Shown here in pieces: positions 1 to 10,722 of a DNA stretch of 64,000 nucleotides (position 1 is the first letter of the stretch; each line of letters begins with the position of its first letter). The stretch is from positions 42,120,036 to 42,184,035 of the forward strand of contig CM055822.1 in the NCBI GenBank assembly GCA_029582265.1. The letters are read 5' to 3'. The notes beneath the pieces were generated by a model. It saw only the letters and a program-made list of their open reading frames with translations, was not told where the DNA came from and made no database searches. A program made the position numbers and the translations under genes. The stretch comes from Zoroaster sp. YZ-2022 (lineage: Eukaryota > Echinodermata > Asteroidea > Forcipulatida > Zoroasteridae).

Positions 1-43
1 ACTCAATTGAGATTCCACATGGTGTCACCGCAATTAGTCTTAC
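1..43 (+). repeat. Penelope-type 3' end fragment
   Basis: These 43 bases match the reverse complement of 51852-51894 at all but one position. Both contain the box CATGGTGTCACC followed by CTTAC. Related boxes lie near 19968 and 27630. I recall this ending from Penelope-like element tails in other invertebrates, unchecked. The copy is cut by the window edge. Confidence 0.5.
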
Positions 44-1170
44 TGAGCTTCAGCCAATCGGCGCGATCTCGTATCCAGTTAGTATACAGATCAGTGGTAT
101 ACACATCGCATGCGGCCATCTGCGTGTATTGACGCCCGGTGTTGTCTTTTGTTATGTATAATATGCCACTGGTCCCTGATGGCCAGCCCATCTCTAATGA
201 AAGCATGAATATTTAACGGATTTGTTTTATATAAGAAAGCCTTAGGTAGTTGACGGTTGCAGTGGGTGGACATTTAAGGTGGGTCTTTCCGAGCAGAGCT
301 TGTCATAAGCCAGTGACGTACATGACCGACCGCCGTACGTCTAAAACCTAGGAACACTCCTTCGACTTTTTGTCATACTTCCGTTTACTATTGCACTATT
401 GCACAAAATCTCACCGGTGAATCTACTTGAAAGCTGTCTTGTTAAATGTTGGCATCAAGTATGAAATAAAACTTGTGTTTTTAATAATCCAGAAGTATTT
501 TGATACCACAGTGCTGAAAACATCGACCAAAAAATCACAGTTTTCTCCAACGAACAAAAATACAAAATACAAATACTAAGAAGAGGGTTTCAACATCCAA
601 TCTATATATCTACCAAGAGAAGGTATTTGTTCAGCAAATCTAGGTATAAGGTTCACAATATTGGTATTTCAAATATAACCAAATAGTCGAATATTAATGT
701 AAAACTTAGTTAATTGTAAAGCTGATGACGGTATTAATCTTCTCTATACAATATTTTTGTCTGCGGTTTCTCCATTTTAAAGAAAAGCGAATATCTGAAT
801 GCATTTTCATTATCTACTTACTCGTTTATGACACAACATCATAATAATAATATTTATACCGCAAACTTTTCATATGCAACATGCTCAATGAAGGGATCTA
901 ACCAAATAATTGACCTTTTCCTATTATGAGAGAGGTTATATCATAAGAAAACTAAACATCAAATGTTTTATTATCAAATCTCGCAGTAAACTATTATGTC
1001 GAAACCCCAGTGTCCCGAATTCAGAAAAGCTTACCCACTGAGGGAAAACACATAGTCCTATTACGTTTAAAAAACTCCTTCCTGCTGTCACCCTTACAAA
1101 ATCACCCTAATAATAGGTCACAATTGTGTAATAAATGCCGAACATATCAACGCTGTTGCACGTGTGTTTC
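44..1170. other. No gene recognised
   Basis: AT-rich sequence with no convincing coding region or terminal repeats. It could hold the 3' part of the neighbouring gypsy element (RNase H and LTR), but I see no matching motifs or LTR pair. Confidence 0.5.
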
Positions 1171-1681
1171 GGACCATAATGTCCGCAAGTAACATTATGT
1201 CCGCGAACCGATTTGGGCCCATTATGTCCGACCCATTACGTCCGTGGGCCCATTATGTCCGACACATCACGTCCGCTGGCCCATTAAGTCCGACCCATTA
1301 CGTCCACGGGCCCATTAAGTCCGACCCATTACGTCTGCGGGCCCATTGCGTCTGACCCATTACGTCCGCGGGCCCATTACGTCCGACCTATTACGTCCAC
1401 GGGCCCATTATGTCCGACCCATTACGTCCGCGGGCTCATTACGTCCGACCCATTGGGTTGTTAAAAACCACTGGCGTTAATTTAATAAAGTGTCTGAATT
1501 ATCGTGCTTCATATGAGCACCACTGGTGTACTATTTAACATACCAGTATTTAACATGCCAATATATATATACAACTGAGGCGCCCGCGGACGTAATGGGC
1601 CCGCGGACGTAATGGGTAGGACATAATGGGCCCGCGGACGTAATGGGTCGGACGTAATGGGCCCGTGGACGTAATGGGTCG
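1171..1681. repeat. Fold-back minisatellite
   Basis: A tandem array with a unit of about 31 bp built from GGGCCCATTAYGTCCG and ACCCATTACGTCC runs from about 1171 to 1455. The same units recur in the opposite orientation at 1575-1681, separated by about 120 bp, so the two arms can fold back on each other. The right arm abuts the reverse transcriptase reading frame, which ends there, so the repeat arrived by insertion or replaced the 3' end of the gypsy element. Confidence 0.75.
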
Positions 1682-2300
1682 ATCTATGCATAAGTTTAGT
1701 GAGGGTATCAATGTGTTCCTCCCAGGATTGAGTGTGGATAAGAATATCGTCGATATAATTATCAACATGATCAAGGGGTCCTAGTAAATTTCGCATGATA
1801 CGACTGAATGTCGCTGGGGCATTTATAAGTCCAAAAGGCATAACTCTGAATTGATATAAACCCACTGGGGTAATGAATGCAGTTTTGGGTTTTGCTTCTG
1901 ATTGCATGGAAATTTGCCACTAACCTTTACTTAGGTCTGTTTTGGAAAAGTAGTGATCTTTGGCGATTTTGGAAAAAATGTGGTCTGGATTAGGTATGGT
2001 TTCGGCATCAAATACTGTGAGTTTGTTGAGTTTACGAAAATCAATGCAGAATCGGTTACTTCCATCAGGTTTTTTGACTAACACGATCGGCGACGCGTAA
2101 GGGGAATCAGTTTTTTCGATAATGTTCATTTCCAACATTGTTTCCACTTCACTTTTGATTGTTTCGGTTAGCGCGTATGGTGTTGGGTACGGTTTACTAC
2201 GAACTGGGTCATCTGATTGAAGTTTGATATCATGAATGCCAAGATTTGTAGGGCCAGGTAAATCTGTCATAACATCACGAAAATTTCCTAAAAACCTCAT
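1682..2300 (-). pseudogene. Gypsy reverse transcriptase, 3' truncated
   Basis: Motifs in order: SPYASPIVLVKKPDGSNRFC and IDFRKLNKLT (fingers), FSKTDLSKG (first catalytic Asp), an in-frame TAG at about 1918-1920 where tyrosine of the YWQI motif is expected, then TPVGLYQFRVMPFGLINAPA, and the active site YIDD at about 1746-1757. The frame ends at the edge of the inverted minisatellite at 1681, so thumb and RNase H are missing. The YIDD box is intact, but the stop and truncation make it non-functional. Confidence 0.85.
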
Positions 2301-2434
2301 GGGTTTGATTTGTGGTTAGTTCCGAACTGATATATGCATACTCGATGGATTATTTTGACTGAATGGGCGGTACGGACAAAAGATTGTTTCCAAAGTTAGA
2401 CACAACTGGATTTTCGTCTAGTTCACATTCCGAT

Positions 2435-2632
2435 TCACATCCAATGAGAAACTTGTGCGCATTCGAATACATTACTGATTTCTTCAGGTTCTATTCCTGG
2501 CTGAGCTAGATCGGGTGATGATTCGGTTGTTGTGGATCGATTAATATACAATTTCAGTAAGTTGGCATGAAATACTTTAGATTTACCATTCATGTCAATG
2601 CGGTAATCATATGGACTTACTTTCTCGATCAC
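2435..2632 (-). pseudogene. Gypsy integrase C-terminal domain
   Basis: The segment VSPYDYRIDMNGKSKVFHAN followed by LLKLY is the small beta-rich C-terminal domain seen in metazoan gypsy integrases, which helps bind DNA. It lies in a different frame from the core, with about 300 bp of decayed sequence between. After it comes acidic linker sequence leading toward the reverse transcriptase. Confidence 0.6.
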
Positions 2633-2928
2633 CAGAAAGGGTCCTTTCCACTGAAGTAGAAGTTTACTCTTCTCAATTGGTAAGAGTAAGAGTACATGTT
2701 CGCCTGGTTTGAAAGAACGAGCACAAGCTTTCCTATCATAATATCTTTTCTGCTGAGTGGTGGATTTTCGAAGTTCATCTTGCTCTAGTTTGCATGTTTC
2801 CTCGATACGATTTCTTAGTTCTAGAATATATTGATAAGTTGTTCGAGTTTTGTCATTTTCTGCTTTATTACCGGTCTATAACTCTCATGATAGTCATTGG
2901 ACCACGAACAGAACGTCCATACAAAAGT

Positions 2929-4039
2929 TCAAATGGAGCAAATCCAGTGCTCGACTGGGGGGGTTTCATGATAAGCGAATAATAACGGGCCTACATGTAT
3001 ATAACGGTCCCAATCACGCGGTTTCTCGTTACAGAGTCTTTTGAACATACATGTAAATTGTTTTAGCATACTGTTAAAGCACTCTACTAAACCATTACAT
3101 GCCGGATGATATAGAGTCGTTGTTAATTGTTTGATTGAGAGCAGTCTACTGATTTCTTTCATTAAGTTCGATGTAAATTGGGAACCCTGGTTAGTGAGAA
3201 TTTCCTTGGTTATATCTATACGCGTGAAGATGTTAACCATTGCTTCTGCTACACGCGTAGTCTCGATACTGCGCAAGGGTACTGCTTCGGGGTATCTTGT
3301 GGCGTAATCGACTAAGGTTAAGATGTATCTATTTCCGTTTTCGGATATTGGTTGGATTGGTCCAACAATGTCAATAGTGATCCGCTGAAATGGTGTGTCT
3401 ATCAAAGGCATCTGACCTAACGGAATTTTGCTAATCCTAACATTGGGTGTAGTGCGTTGGCATAAGTCACACGAGCGGCAAAATCTGATAATGTCGGCTT
3501 GCACGCCTGGCCCAAAAAATTTGCTTTGCACTTTTTTCCGTGGTCTTGATAGATCCTTGGTGTCCTCCTAATATAGATTCATGTGCAATACGCATTACAT
3601 GGTTGCGGAATTTAGACGGAACGACTAACTGAGTGTGTGTTTGGCCAAAATCAACTTTTGGAGACGTGAACTCTCTGTACAGGATGCCATCTTGAAATAA
3701 AAATTGAGTTGTTGTACCACATTTGTTTCGTTTTGGGGTTTCAACCATTGCTAGTTCACTATCTCTTTTAAGGGATTCATCAATTCTTTGTGCTTCTTTG
3801 ATTTGAGTTTGATCAATTTCGGGTAACATGTCTGGTACATTCAATTTCTTCAAAGGCTTTTCACTGTGTTTTATTTGAGCTCTAGTTTGTACAGCACTTA
3901 CTTTGTCAGTGTCCTGATTTTCTATTTGAGTTTCAGAAATGACCGTTTTGTTATCTAGGTTCCATGAGGGATCTGAGTTACCTGGGTCTTTAGCACCTTC
4001 TACATTTCCAATGATTAAATCATACACAGGATTAGTCAT
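2929..4039 (-). pseudogene. Gypsy integrase, zinc domain and catalytic core
   Basis: Two overlapping frames joined by a frameshift near 3530. The first (4039-3467) has a charged spacer then the integrase zinc-binding start, with HESILGGHQGSIKT. The second (3531-2929) begins with the CxxC half, FCRSCDLCQRT, then the core: first Asp in RITIDIVGP, the second motif written LTNQGSQF where LTDQGSQF is normal, and the catalytic Glu in NGLVECFNSMLK. The second catalytic aspartate is therefore asparagine and the enzyme should be inactive. Placement after protease and before reverse transcriptase is the Gmr1 arrangement. Confidence 0.8.
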
Positions 4040-4040
4040 A

Positions 4041-4269
4041 CATTCTTAAAACTTAAGTGTTGAATCAACTTTTTAAGAGTTCGGTGAGTGACAACACTTT
4101 ATAAAGTTAAATTCAACTCAAAGAAAGTGTTGAATTAACACGGAGTCAAGTTAAGTCTAACTTTATCAATGTTAATTCAACACTTTCAAAAGTCAAATCC
4201 AACTTTATAAAGAGTTGTCACTCAACGAACTCTTTAAAATGTTGATTCAACACTTTAGTTTTAAGAGTG
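4041..4269. mobile_element. Fold-back MITE with TA flanks
   Basis: Terminal inverted repeats of 29 bp match at 27 positions (left CATTCTTAAAACTTAAGTGT, right complement CACTCTTAAAACTAAAGTGT). The interior repeats AACTTTATAAAG and GTTGATTCAAC in both orientations. TA lies directly outside both ends (4039-4040, 4270-4271), as expected of a Tc1/mariner-type target duplication. It sits in the gypsy pol region between protease and integrase. Confidence 0.75.
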
Positions 4270-4271
4270 TA

Positions 4272-4612
4272 CATAATACTTCTGATGAACCAACAAAATA
4301 AGGGTTATCAATATAAATTCTAGCTAGTGGAACCTTTCTTATCGTACCGTCCACAAGCATACAATGTTTAATTTGTCCTGTCATCTGATCATCCTGAACT
4401 AAATCTCTTCTTATAACTACCCCAATACATCCACTGCCACGTAACACTTTAACTATCTTTCCATTCACACTACCTTTCACAACAGGCATACAATTTGGAT
4501 TCTTATCTCTACACGCTGCACTCATGACTGGTAGTGAATACCCGCAATTAAGCATGACAAATCCATCTTTGGTGCACTTATGATTAATAACTGTGTTATG
4601 TGGGGTCATCAC
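4272..4612 (-). pseudogene. Gypsy aspartic protease, catalytic Asp lost
   Basis: The segment KIVKVLRGSGCIGVVIRRDL matches the retropepsin active-site region, where gypsy elements of this type have an aspartate in the DSG or DTG position. Here it reads GSG, so the catalytic aspartate is replaced and the protease should be dead. Downstream is the expected hydrophobic strand and MLVDGTIRKVPLARIYIDNP, resembling the flap side of the fold. The frame then runs into the terminal repeat of the MITE at 4041-4269, so its last residues are not element protein. Confidence 0.65.
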
Positions 4613-4657
4613 GCAAGCGATGGTTTCAGGTCTGCATGTTTCGTCTACCGTGCTCGT

Positions 4658-4969
4658 TTAATTCTCATTACATATATTTTCATTTTCTTCAGTTTGCACC
4701 AAACCGGTGAGTGCTGATGCAATTACATTAGCAATTTTCGCAACCGATGGGTTCTTTGGTTTATAGCGGCAATCACGAGCGATATGGCCAGTTTTGTGGC
4801 AAATGTAACACGTTCTATCTGAAAAGTTCCGAAAACTATCACGTGGTACGTTCGAACCATATGGTTTCGTTAAGTTCGTTTGCGGTCTTTGTTGGGGTTT
4901 TGAATCATACGGAGTTTTAGTACCAGTTTGACCTTTTCGCATCTGGGATTGTATATTAATGAGCATCAC
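4658..4969 (-). pseudogene. Gypsy gag nucleocapsid (zinc knuckle)
   Basis: This frame holds a canonical CCHC zinc knuckle, CYICHKTGHIARDC, preceded by a basic glutamine- and proline-rich stretch, the usual RNA-binding nucleocapsid end of gag. It is shifted one frame from the capsid segment, overlapping it by 14 bases, and shares a frame with the protease segment. An in-frame stop at 4658-4660 separates it from protease. The frame change could reflect natural gag-pol frameshifting or decay; with so many other breaks I favour decay. Confidence 0.7.
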
Positions 4970-5723
4970 AGTATTTTTCCGCTAATTTAGCCATTTCAGA
5001 CGCAGTTTTGGGATCTCTTTCTTTCAGGAAAATTGACAAAGTTTGGTCGACGCTATTTAGAAATTGTTCGCGTAGCAACAGATATTTGAGGTCCTCATAG
5101 GTCTTTTTGCACTTCTCTAATTCTATCCATTGTGTCAACCAATTATCAAGTCTAACTGCGAACTGTTGGGCACTTTCGTCACGTTCGGGTTTTGCAGTTC
5201 TAAATTTTTGTTTGAAACCTTGTGCCGTCAAGTGAAAGCGTCTAAGCAGAGCGTTTTTCAAACATGAGTACGTACCGGCTTCTTCCGATGCTAAGTGAGA
5301 ATATACCTCGAGTGCTTTTCCTTTCAATAATGCACTCAGGTTAAGCGCCCAATCACTTTCAGCACAATCCTGACAATGTGCATAACGTTCGTACCGATGT
5401 AAATACGCGTCGATGTCATCTTTCGTTTCGTCAAAGTGAGGCAATTTTGGAACACGCGCTTTCATCGTATTTGAATTGTTCACGTGTTCAGTACTGTTCT
5501 CGACGGTCGAGGCATTTCAAACTTCTTGTTTGATTCTTTCTATTCTCAATTTCATCTCAAGATTTTCGCGGTCTTCGCGTCTTAATTCAAGCTGAAATGC
5601 GCGTTCATCTCTGGCAAGCTTTGCCTGTTCTTCTCGTTTCTGTCTCACAAAATCAATTAACTCCTTGCCACTCAGATCGCATGCTTCTGCGAGTGCTCTA
5701 ATTTTATCCACTTCTTTATCCAT
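4956..5723 (-). pseudogene. Gypsy gag (matrix and capsid region)
   Basis: The frame begins MDKEVDKIRALAEA and carries a charged helix (QKREEQAKLARDERAFQ) of the kind found at the gag start of metazoan gypsy elements. An in-frame TGA at 5517-5519 interrupts it. The following 175 residues are a typical retrotransposon capsid: HFDETKDDIDAYLHRYERYA near the start, then LLKGKALEVYSHL and QQFAVRLDNWLTQW. It would form the virus-like particle around the element's RNA. I place the start at the methionine at 5723 because the upstream hydrophobic stretch in the same frame does not look like gag. It ends with TGA at 4956, with the next gag segment in another frame. Confidence 0.7.
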
Positions 5724-5729
5724 TTTCAC

Positions 5730-6250
5730 ACACTTATAAGTAAGCCACTTACCAAGCACTAAAGGGGGAAATGGAGGGCACTGGGGTGTTGTTGTTGTGA
5801 CGGGGCAGCAAGACCAGTTCTCAACCTGTACAACTAAAAACGAAACTGCAAATATCAAAGTAATGAACATCAGAGTATAGTACACAAACGTTAATGAACA
5901 TTTTATCAAAGAGGGTCATACACTATAAGTTTTTTCCCTTTTTCCAACTTTACCGTATTCTTTTAATTTGAAAAACTCTTTCTCGGACAAGCCCCCATTG
6001 TAAGAATTAATAAAGGACACTGTTCAATAATTCAAAACCTATCATAATCAGTATCACCTGACTATTTAAGATTTTGGAATGATCAGTGTGTACTTATAAT
6101 GTAATTCTCTCAAGCCGGCATCGAATATTAGGTTACATTGTTTTACAAATACGTTGTAAATATAAACTTAATAAAATCATTTGTAAATATAAATTTATTA
6201 AAATGCTTTGTAAATATAAATTTAATAAAATACCTTGTTTTGTTTAAGAA
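5730..6250. other. Non-coding, short 33-bp tandem repeat
   Basis: The interval between the gypsy gag and the next LINE holds no recognised gene. At about 6143-6235 a unit of about 33 bp (TTGTAAATATAAATTTAATA plus AAATGC-like end) repeats three times. Confidence 0.5.
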
Positions 6251-6284
6251 ACTGAACATTTTTCTCACCGTCCCTTATTCAACG

Positions 6285-7145
6285 GACATTGTCATTCTTA
6301 CACCAGGGCGCTCTATCTTTGACAATATTAATCTCATCAGGGACAGTCTTTTGTTTTGTAATTCGAATAATCTTCCTCTGGCTCTTTTAAATCTTGACCA
6401 GAAAAAAGCTTTTGACCACGAATATCTTATCAACACCTTGAAGGCGATGGGTTTCATCTTGTACGTCCAAGTATTTCAATACCCAAAGTCTAATCAAAGT
6501 GGGCGGATAGCTCACCTCCACCCTTTCTTTTGAAAAGGGAATCAGACAGGGATGCCGGCTCTCCAGCCTTCTTTCGATTGCCGTTGAGCCGTTCCTACAC
6601 ACTCTCCACATCAAACTTGATTACGGCTTAAAACTGCCTTGCGGCAGTGGAAATTCCCTTATTGTCTCCGCGTACACAAATGACATTACTATTTTCCAAC
6701 AAATATTCGTGGTTTAGACATTGTCAAAGACGTTTATTCTTTGTACAGCCAAGCCTCTGCTTCTTGGCTAAATTATGTCAAATCCCAGGGTCTGTGGGTC
6801 GGTTCATGGATATCCAGATCTGATCAACCCCTCCATTTCCAATGGAATAGTGAGGGTTTGGTCTTCCTTGGAATTCACCTTGGCAACTCTAATCACTTCA
6901 TTCCAAAAAACTGGCAAGCGTGTCGACAAAATCTCGACAAGTTTCTCTCGCGGTGGAAGCTCCTGTCCTTTAAGATGTCCCTCAAAGGTCGAGTTCTGAT
7001 AGCCAACCAACTCGCCACTTCCAAACTTGTTCACACTCTCGCTACACTGTCCCCCCGCCCCCCCGCCCAACAAGTCGTAGGTGAATTCCAAGGAAAACTT
7101 ATTGATTTCATTTGGAATGATGGCAAGCACTGGTTAAAGAAATAA
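6285..7145 (+). pseudogene. LINE reverse transcriptase fragment
   Basis: Residues seen include GRSIFDNINLIRDSLLFC and LALLNLDQKKAFDHEYLINT (catalytic region A; three residues around the motif are missing compared with the 57-62 kb copy). The active site normally written YADD reads YTND near 6670, so the first catalytic aspartate is gone. A later frame has VFLGIHLGNSN and SRWKLLSFKMSLKGRVLIAN, the conserved thumb and post-RT region of L1-type ORF2. Frameshifts separate these blocks. Confidence 0.75.
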
Positions 7146-7529
7146 ATATTTATATCAGAATCCGGTCAGAAGGGGACTTGGACTTTCCTGCCTCCAGGCA
7201 CGCGCGCTCACTTTTCGATTAAATTTATTGTTTTCTTTCCTGAAGCATCCCCATCATCACCCATCGTTCGATTTCATCAGGTTTTATTTTCGCCAGTATC
7301 GAAAACTCGGGTTTGACCACGAACTCTTCACCTCTAATATCGATTCCCATTTTTTTTTCTCACCTCCCCACTTTCCACAGTGAGCTACTGCGTGCCTGGA
7401 CAACAATAGGAGCTCGAATTGCAACACTGCCCGTTGATTTTTCTTTTTTTGTGAACTAACCTCTTAATAGTTCTTTTTTCAACGATCCTGACAGGGACTG
7501 GAGTCCTCCTGCCCAGCGACTTATGGCGC

Positions 7530-8296
7530 GTGGGATCCAACTCATCAGACACCTGCTCGACGAAAACACTGGTGCATGGCTTCCCCCTGAACACTACCTG
7601 GAATCGACACTGCCAAGGACATCCACCCGGTGTCTTTCCAGTGACTTGGGAAAAATACAGTCTGATTTGTAAACTCTCCAGGGACTTTGACGAAAAAGCA
7701 TTCTGTCCCGGTCGGGTAAATCTTCTTGCCTCACAAATCGTCCCTAATTTGCCATAGTGACCAATCCGACTTTTTTCAATTTTAAGTTTTCCCGCCCATT
7801 AGTACATTCAGGAAGAGACCTACCATTGTATCTAATCCACGTACATGTATTCCTTACGAATGCTCTGACTGGCTATTTTTGTAATTTGGCAAAGTGACCA
7901 ATACCGCATTGGGCACTATGCCAACTTAATTCGGGATTGGTCACTATGGCAAATTAGGGACAAATTGGGTCAGATATTGACAGTCTGATCGCTCCTACGA
8001 AAACCATCTAAAACAGCATCAATGTCATTATCAATTCTCTTCCCGCCACGACAATCACCCATTGGCACAACATCGGCTACGTCGACGAGAACAGTACTTT
8101 TAAATGGAAGGAAACACGCCGTCTCCCTACCTCCATCCAAAAAAGAAGGTGACAATTCAGTTCAAACTGTTCCACAACATATTGCCTTCGCTACCAGTAC
8201 TCCACCACATCGACCCGAACCACTCTCCTGAGTGCGGGTGGTGTGGGCAAAAAGGCACAATCGTCCATCTTGTCATCACCTGTCTGGCTATATAAT
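7530..8296 (+). pseudogene. LINE ORF2 C-terminal region with zinc knuckle
   Basis: Fragments such as TSTKTLVHGFPLNTT-like sequence in 7530-7740 and LFHNILPSLPVLHHIDPNHS in 8161-8230 align with the C-terminal part of the copy at 57186-58064. The end carries CGWCGQKGTIVHLVITC, a CX2CX7HX4C knuckle typical of L1-clade ORF2 C-termini. A MITE at 7741-7960 interrupts the coding region. Confidence 0.65.
7741..7960. mobile_element. 220-bp MITE with 27-bp perfect inverted ends
   Basis: Both ends carry the same 27-bp sequence starting TCCCTAATTTGCCATAGTGA in inverted orientation. The flanks read CAAATCG (7734-7740) and CAAATTG (7961-7967), a likely 7-bp target duplication with one mismatch. Inserted into the LINE C-terminal coding region, so younger than that LINE copy. 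Confidence 0.8.
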
Positions 8297-8419
8297 CAGC
8301 CAGACATTCTATGCGCTTAACGCATTTTTAGGTGTTCGGCTTTTCAGCCGAACAACTATTGTAATTGTTCCGTTTTTTTTTTTTTTTTTACTTCTCCTTC
8401 TTCTTCTCCTTAACTCTTC

Positions 8420-10470
8420 TCTACATCGAAAGTGCAAGTTAACAATTTCACACAACCTTGAAACTTCACACATATAAAGACCTTATCATGTAGATGAATC
8501 TAGTTACGTCATGAAAACGTCATCAGGTATCAAATTACAAGCCATTTAAGTTAATGACCATTTGCTATCGACTGTATATCAAAATATACTAAAGCTATGA
8601 TGTTCATAATCTGGGATCTGATAGATCAAGGCTTAGGCAACATTTGAAAAGTTAACGTCAAAATCGTCTGACATTTGCTTCTGGTCGTACCGGAAGGTCA
8701 AAGTTTTTATTTGTTTTTTTTCTTCAAAATTCCTTTTCTGGGCCAAAATCCCATTGACTTAACACACACCAGACACTCGTGGTTCTGTGGCCCATTGTTT
8801 ACAAACCGCAGAGACTGAGATCGTTATCTACTGGAAAACAGCTGGCGGTCTTCACGGGGACGTTTGCGGTGTCACAGGCTAAAGCTCTTGCAGGATAAAA
8901 TATATTTTATAGATGTGTGGTGGGCGTTCAACCCTTTCAGTCTCGCTCCCGGGATATCCCGGGTTGCGCGGTCGCTGTACCTTTGCGTCCACTGCGCTGG
9001 TACCATAAGCGCTATGAACTAAACAATACAGCTGTATGGACCTGATGATTTGCGCCCTCTTTTGATATATTTGTTGAGATTGTTTGCCGCTAGCATCCGG
9101 GACTTTCAGGCGGTTTTGTGTGCAAGATGGATGCCTCGTCAGCCGAATGACGGAATGCCCTACGCGCGCTGAGATTTCCTTCCAGAATTTGACGTTTTCC
9201 TCTTCGGTGTTGTCCTTTTCTGACACATGTAGGTTTCGCCAAGATAAAATTGATTACTCAGGAGTGTAGATAAATTATTGATTTGAAGAAATTATTATTT
9301 TTGGGGTGTTTTTATCGTGATATTTTACGATTTTTCATGTCTGTACTGATGATGCATGTAACGTAACGTTAACGTTTACATTTGTGTAAAGAATGCACTT
9401 ATTCCCAATGATTTACATCCTCTCCTCCTACTTGTACATAGTCTTTGGCACTATAAGGTTTACATTTGAGTGCAGTTACCTTTGGAAATTATAAAAATTA
9501 AAAACAAATAAACATTTGGGAGGAATCTTATCAAAAAAAATCACGAAGACGTGCAGATAAAAGTACAGTTGTAATCGGCCGCCATAGATGTAAAGTTTGT
9601 TGTTCATGTTTATGAAGGCTAATGCTTATAATCATTCTAGTTATGTACATTGAGGCATTTTGTGATCTTCATTTTCCAGTCAAGCCATTTATTATTTTTT
9701 TAATGTATATGTATATATTCCTTTTAGATCATCCCAGAATAAAAAAACAACAATAAAATAGACAGAAACTTATTATATTGTACAACTTCCGGTTTAACAG
9801 GAAGTCAGAGGTCATCAAGGTCACTCAGGTCAAAAAATGGTCAGGAAATTATTGACAATCATTTGGTAAACAATGTGTTAATATATTGTTGGAAAATAAA
9901 GAAGGGCATTTTTTTAATGATTTTTCAAACATAAACATACAAATTGTTTTGTTTTAAAGAAAGTATGTGGGATAATGAGGGTAATTGTGTACAAAGACAA
10001 TGGGACTCAAAGGGTTAAGCCAATAACGGATGTGCTACAATATTTCTAAAACCATAGATCGTATTAACTTAATACTGCAGTGTCATTTTTGTACGAATGT
10101 AAAGGGCTGTTGAAAAAGCCAATATCGAAAAGCTATTTCTTTGAAATGAGTAAGGCAACTTACTTTTGAAAACAATCTTAAGTCACATTTTAACAATGAT
10201 CCCAATTGATGAGGACATCAATTACCGTCACTTCCGAACACCTTGAGTTTGTGCACAAACTCTGAATTTCTAGTTCTTAACGCATTTGTGATGACTTATG
10301 CACTCAATTGAAACTGTCTTCTTTTATTTGGTATATATTGGTTAAATATTGTTTAGACAATAAAGTTTCAGTTGAAAAGTCAAAAAAAGTATTTCTTTCT
10401 TTCTTTCTTTTTTGACACCCAACATAATGCTAGTTATCCGAGGGGAAATTTTCTCATCATGTGCAACATT
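8420..10470. other. No gene recognised
   Basis: AT-rich sequence with only shadow-length open frames. A moderately GC-rich stretch at 8880-9240 is open on the minus strand for 115 codons but matches no family I recognise. A short CTTTCTTTCTTT run lies near 10392. Confidence 0.45.
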
Positions 10471-10479
10471 GAGCTTTAC

Positions 10480-10722
10480 TCATTCATTATATTTCTTATC
10501 TCGACGCAGCTTTACAAACCCTTCTACGTTTCGAACCTCTCCAAGTTCCACATTGCTTTTTAGTATCTCCCTTTGTAAAACGTGCTCGTACTTTCTTCCG
10601 TAGTCGTAGCGCTCGATGGGTTGTTTTTAGGAACGACGGCAGTTTTGTTTTAATTTTCCTTTTTTTTATTAAGTTTTGCGAGTCTTTTACCAGCCGCGAC
10701 TCGGTTCGGATTTGTTTTTATT
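10480..10722 (-). pseudogene. Two short remnants downstream of the membrane gene
   Basis: One frame ends at 10650-10652 and reads RVAAGKRLAKLNKKKEN, a strongly basic tail. A second, in another frame, covers about 10621-10480 and includes IERYDYGRKYEHVLQREIL and GEVRNVEGFVKLRRDKK before a stop at 10480-10482. Both look like genuine coding remnants of the block because charge pattern and spacing continue from the gene at 10723-11447. Function unknown. Confidence 0.4.

Larger units (their letters stand above)
1682..5723 (-). mobile_element. Decayed Gmr1-like Ty3/gypsy retrotransposon
   Basis: Read on the minus strand the order is gag, zinc knuckle, protease, integrase, integrase C-terminal domain, reverse transcriptase. 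Ordinary Ty3/gypsy elements carry reverse transcriptase before integrase. The reversed order with gypsy-type sequence is known from the Gmr1 group of deuterostome elements (described first from Atlantic cod). Frames are broken by stops and frameshifts, the protease and integrase have lost catalytic residues, a 229-bp MITE sits between protease and integrase, and the 3' end is replaced by a fold-back minisatellite. No LTR pair was found, so the outer boundaries are only those of recognisable coding sequence. Confidence 0.75.
6260..8412 (+). mobile_element. 5'-truncated Tx1/L1-like LINE
   Basis: Contains the middle of a reverse transcriptase, its thumb region and the C-terminal zinc knuckle of an L1-clade ORF2, all related to the larger copy at 57034-62854 (both have SLYSQASA and LNLDQKKAFD). 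The 5' half is missing, as usual for incomplete reverse transcription. The 3' end runs through a T tract into CTTCTCCTTCTTCTTCTCC at about 8391-8409, a (TTC)n-like remnant matching the microsatellite that holds the larger copy. A 220-bp MITE is nested inside. Confidence 0.75.

Noticed and set aside
1171..1681. Regularly spaced repeats resembling a CRISPR array
   Set aside because: Units are contiguous degenerate tandem repeats without unique spacers, and the context is eukaryotic.
5724..5909. Hydrophobic N-terminal extension of gag resembling a signal peptide
   Set aside because: Upstream of the natural gag methionine and unlike any gag; treated as chance open sequence.
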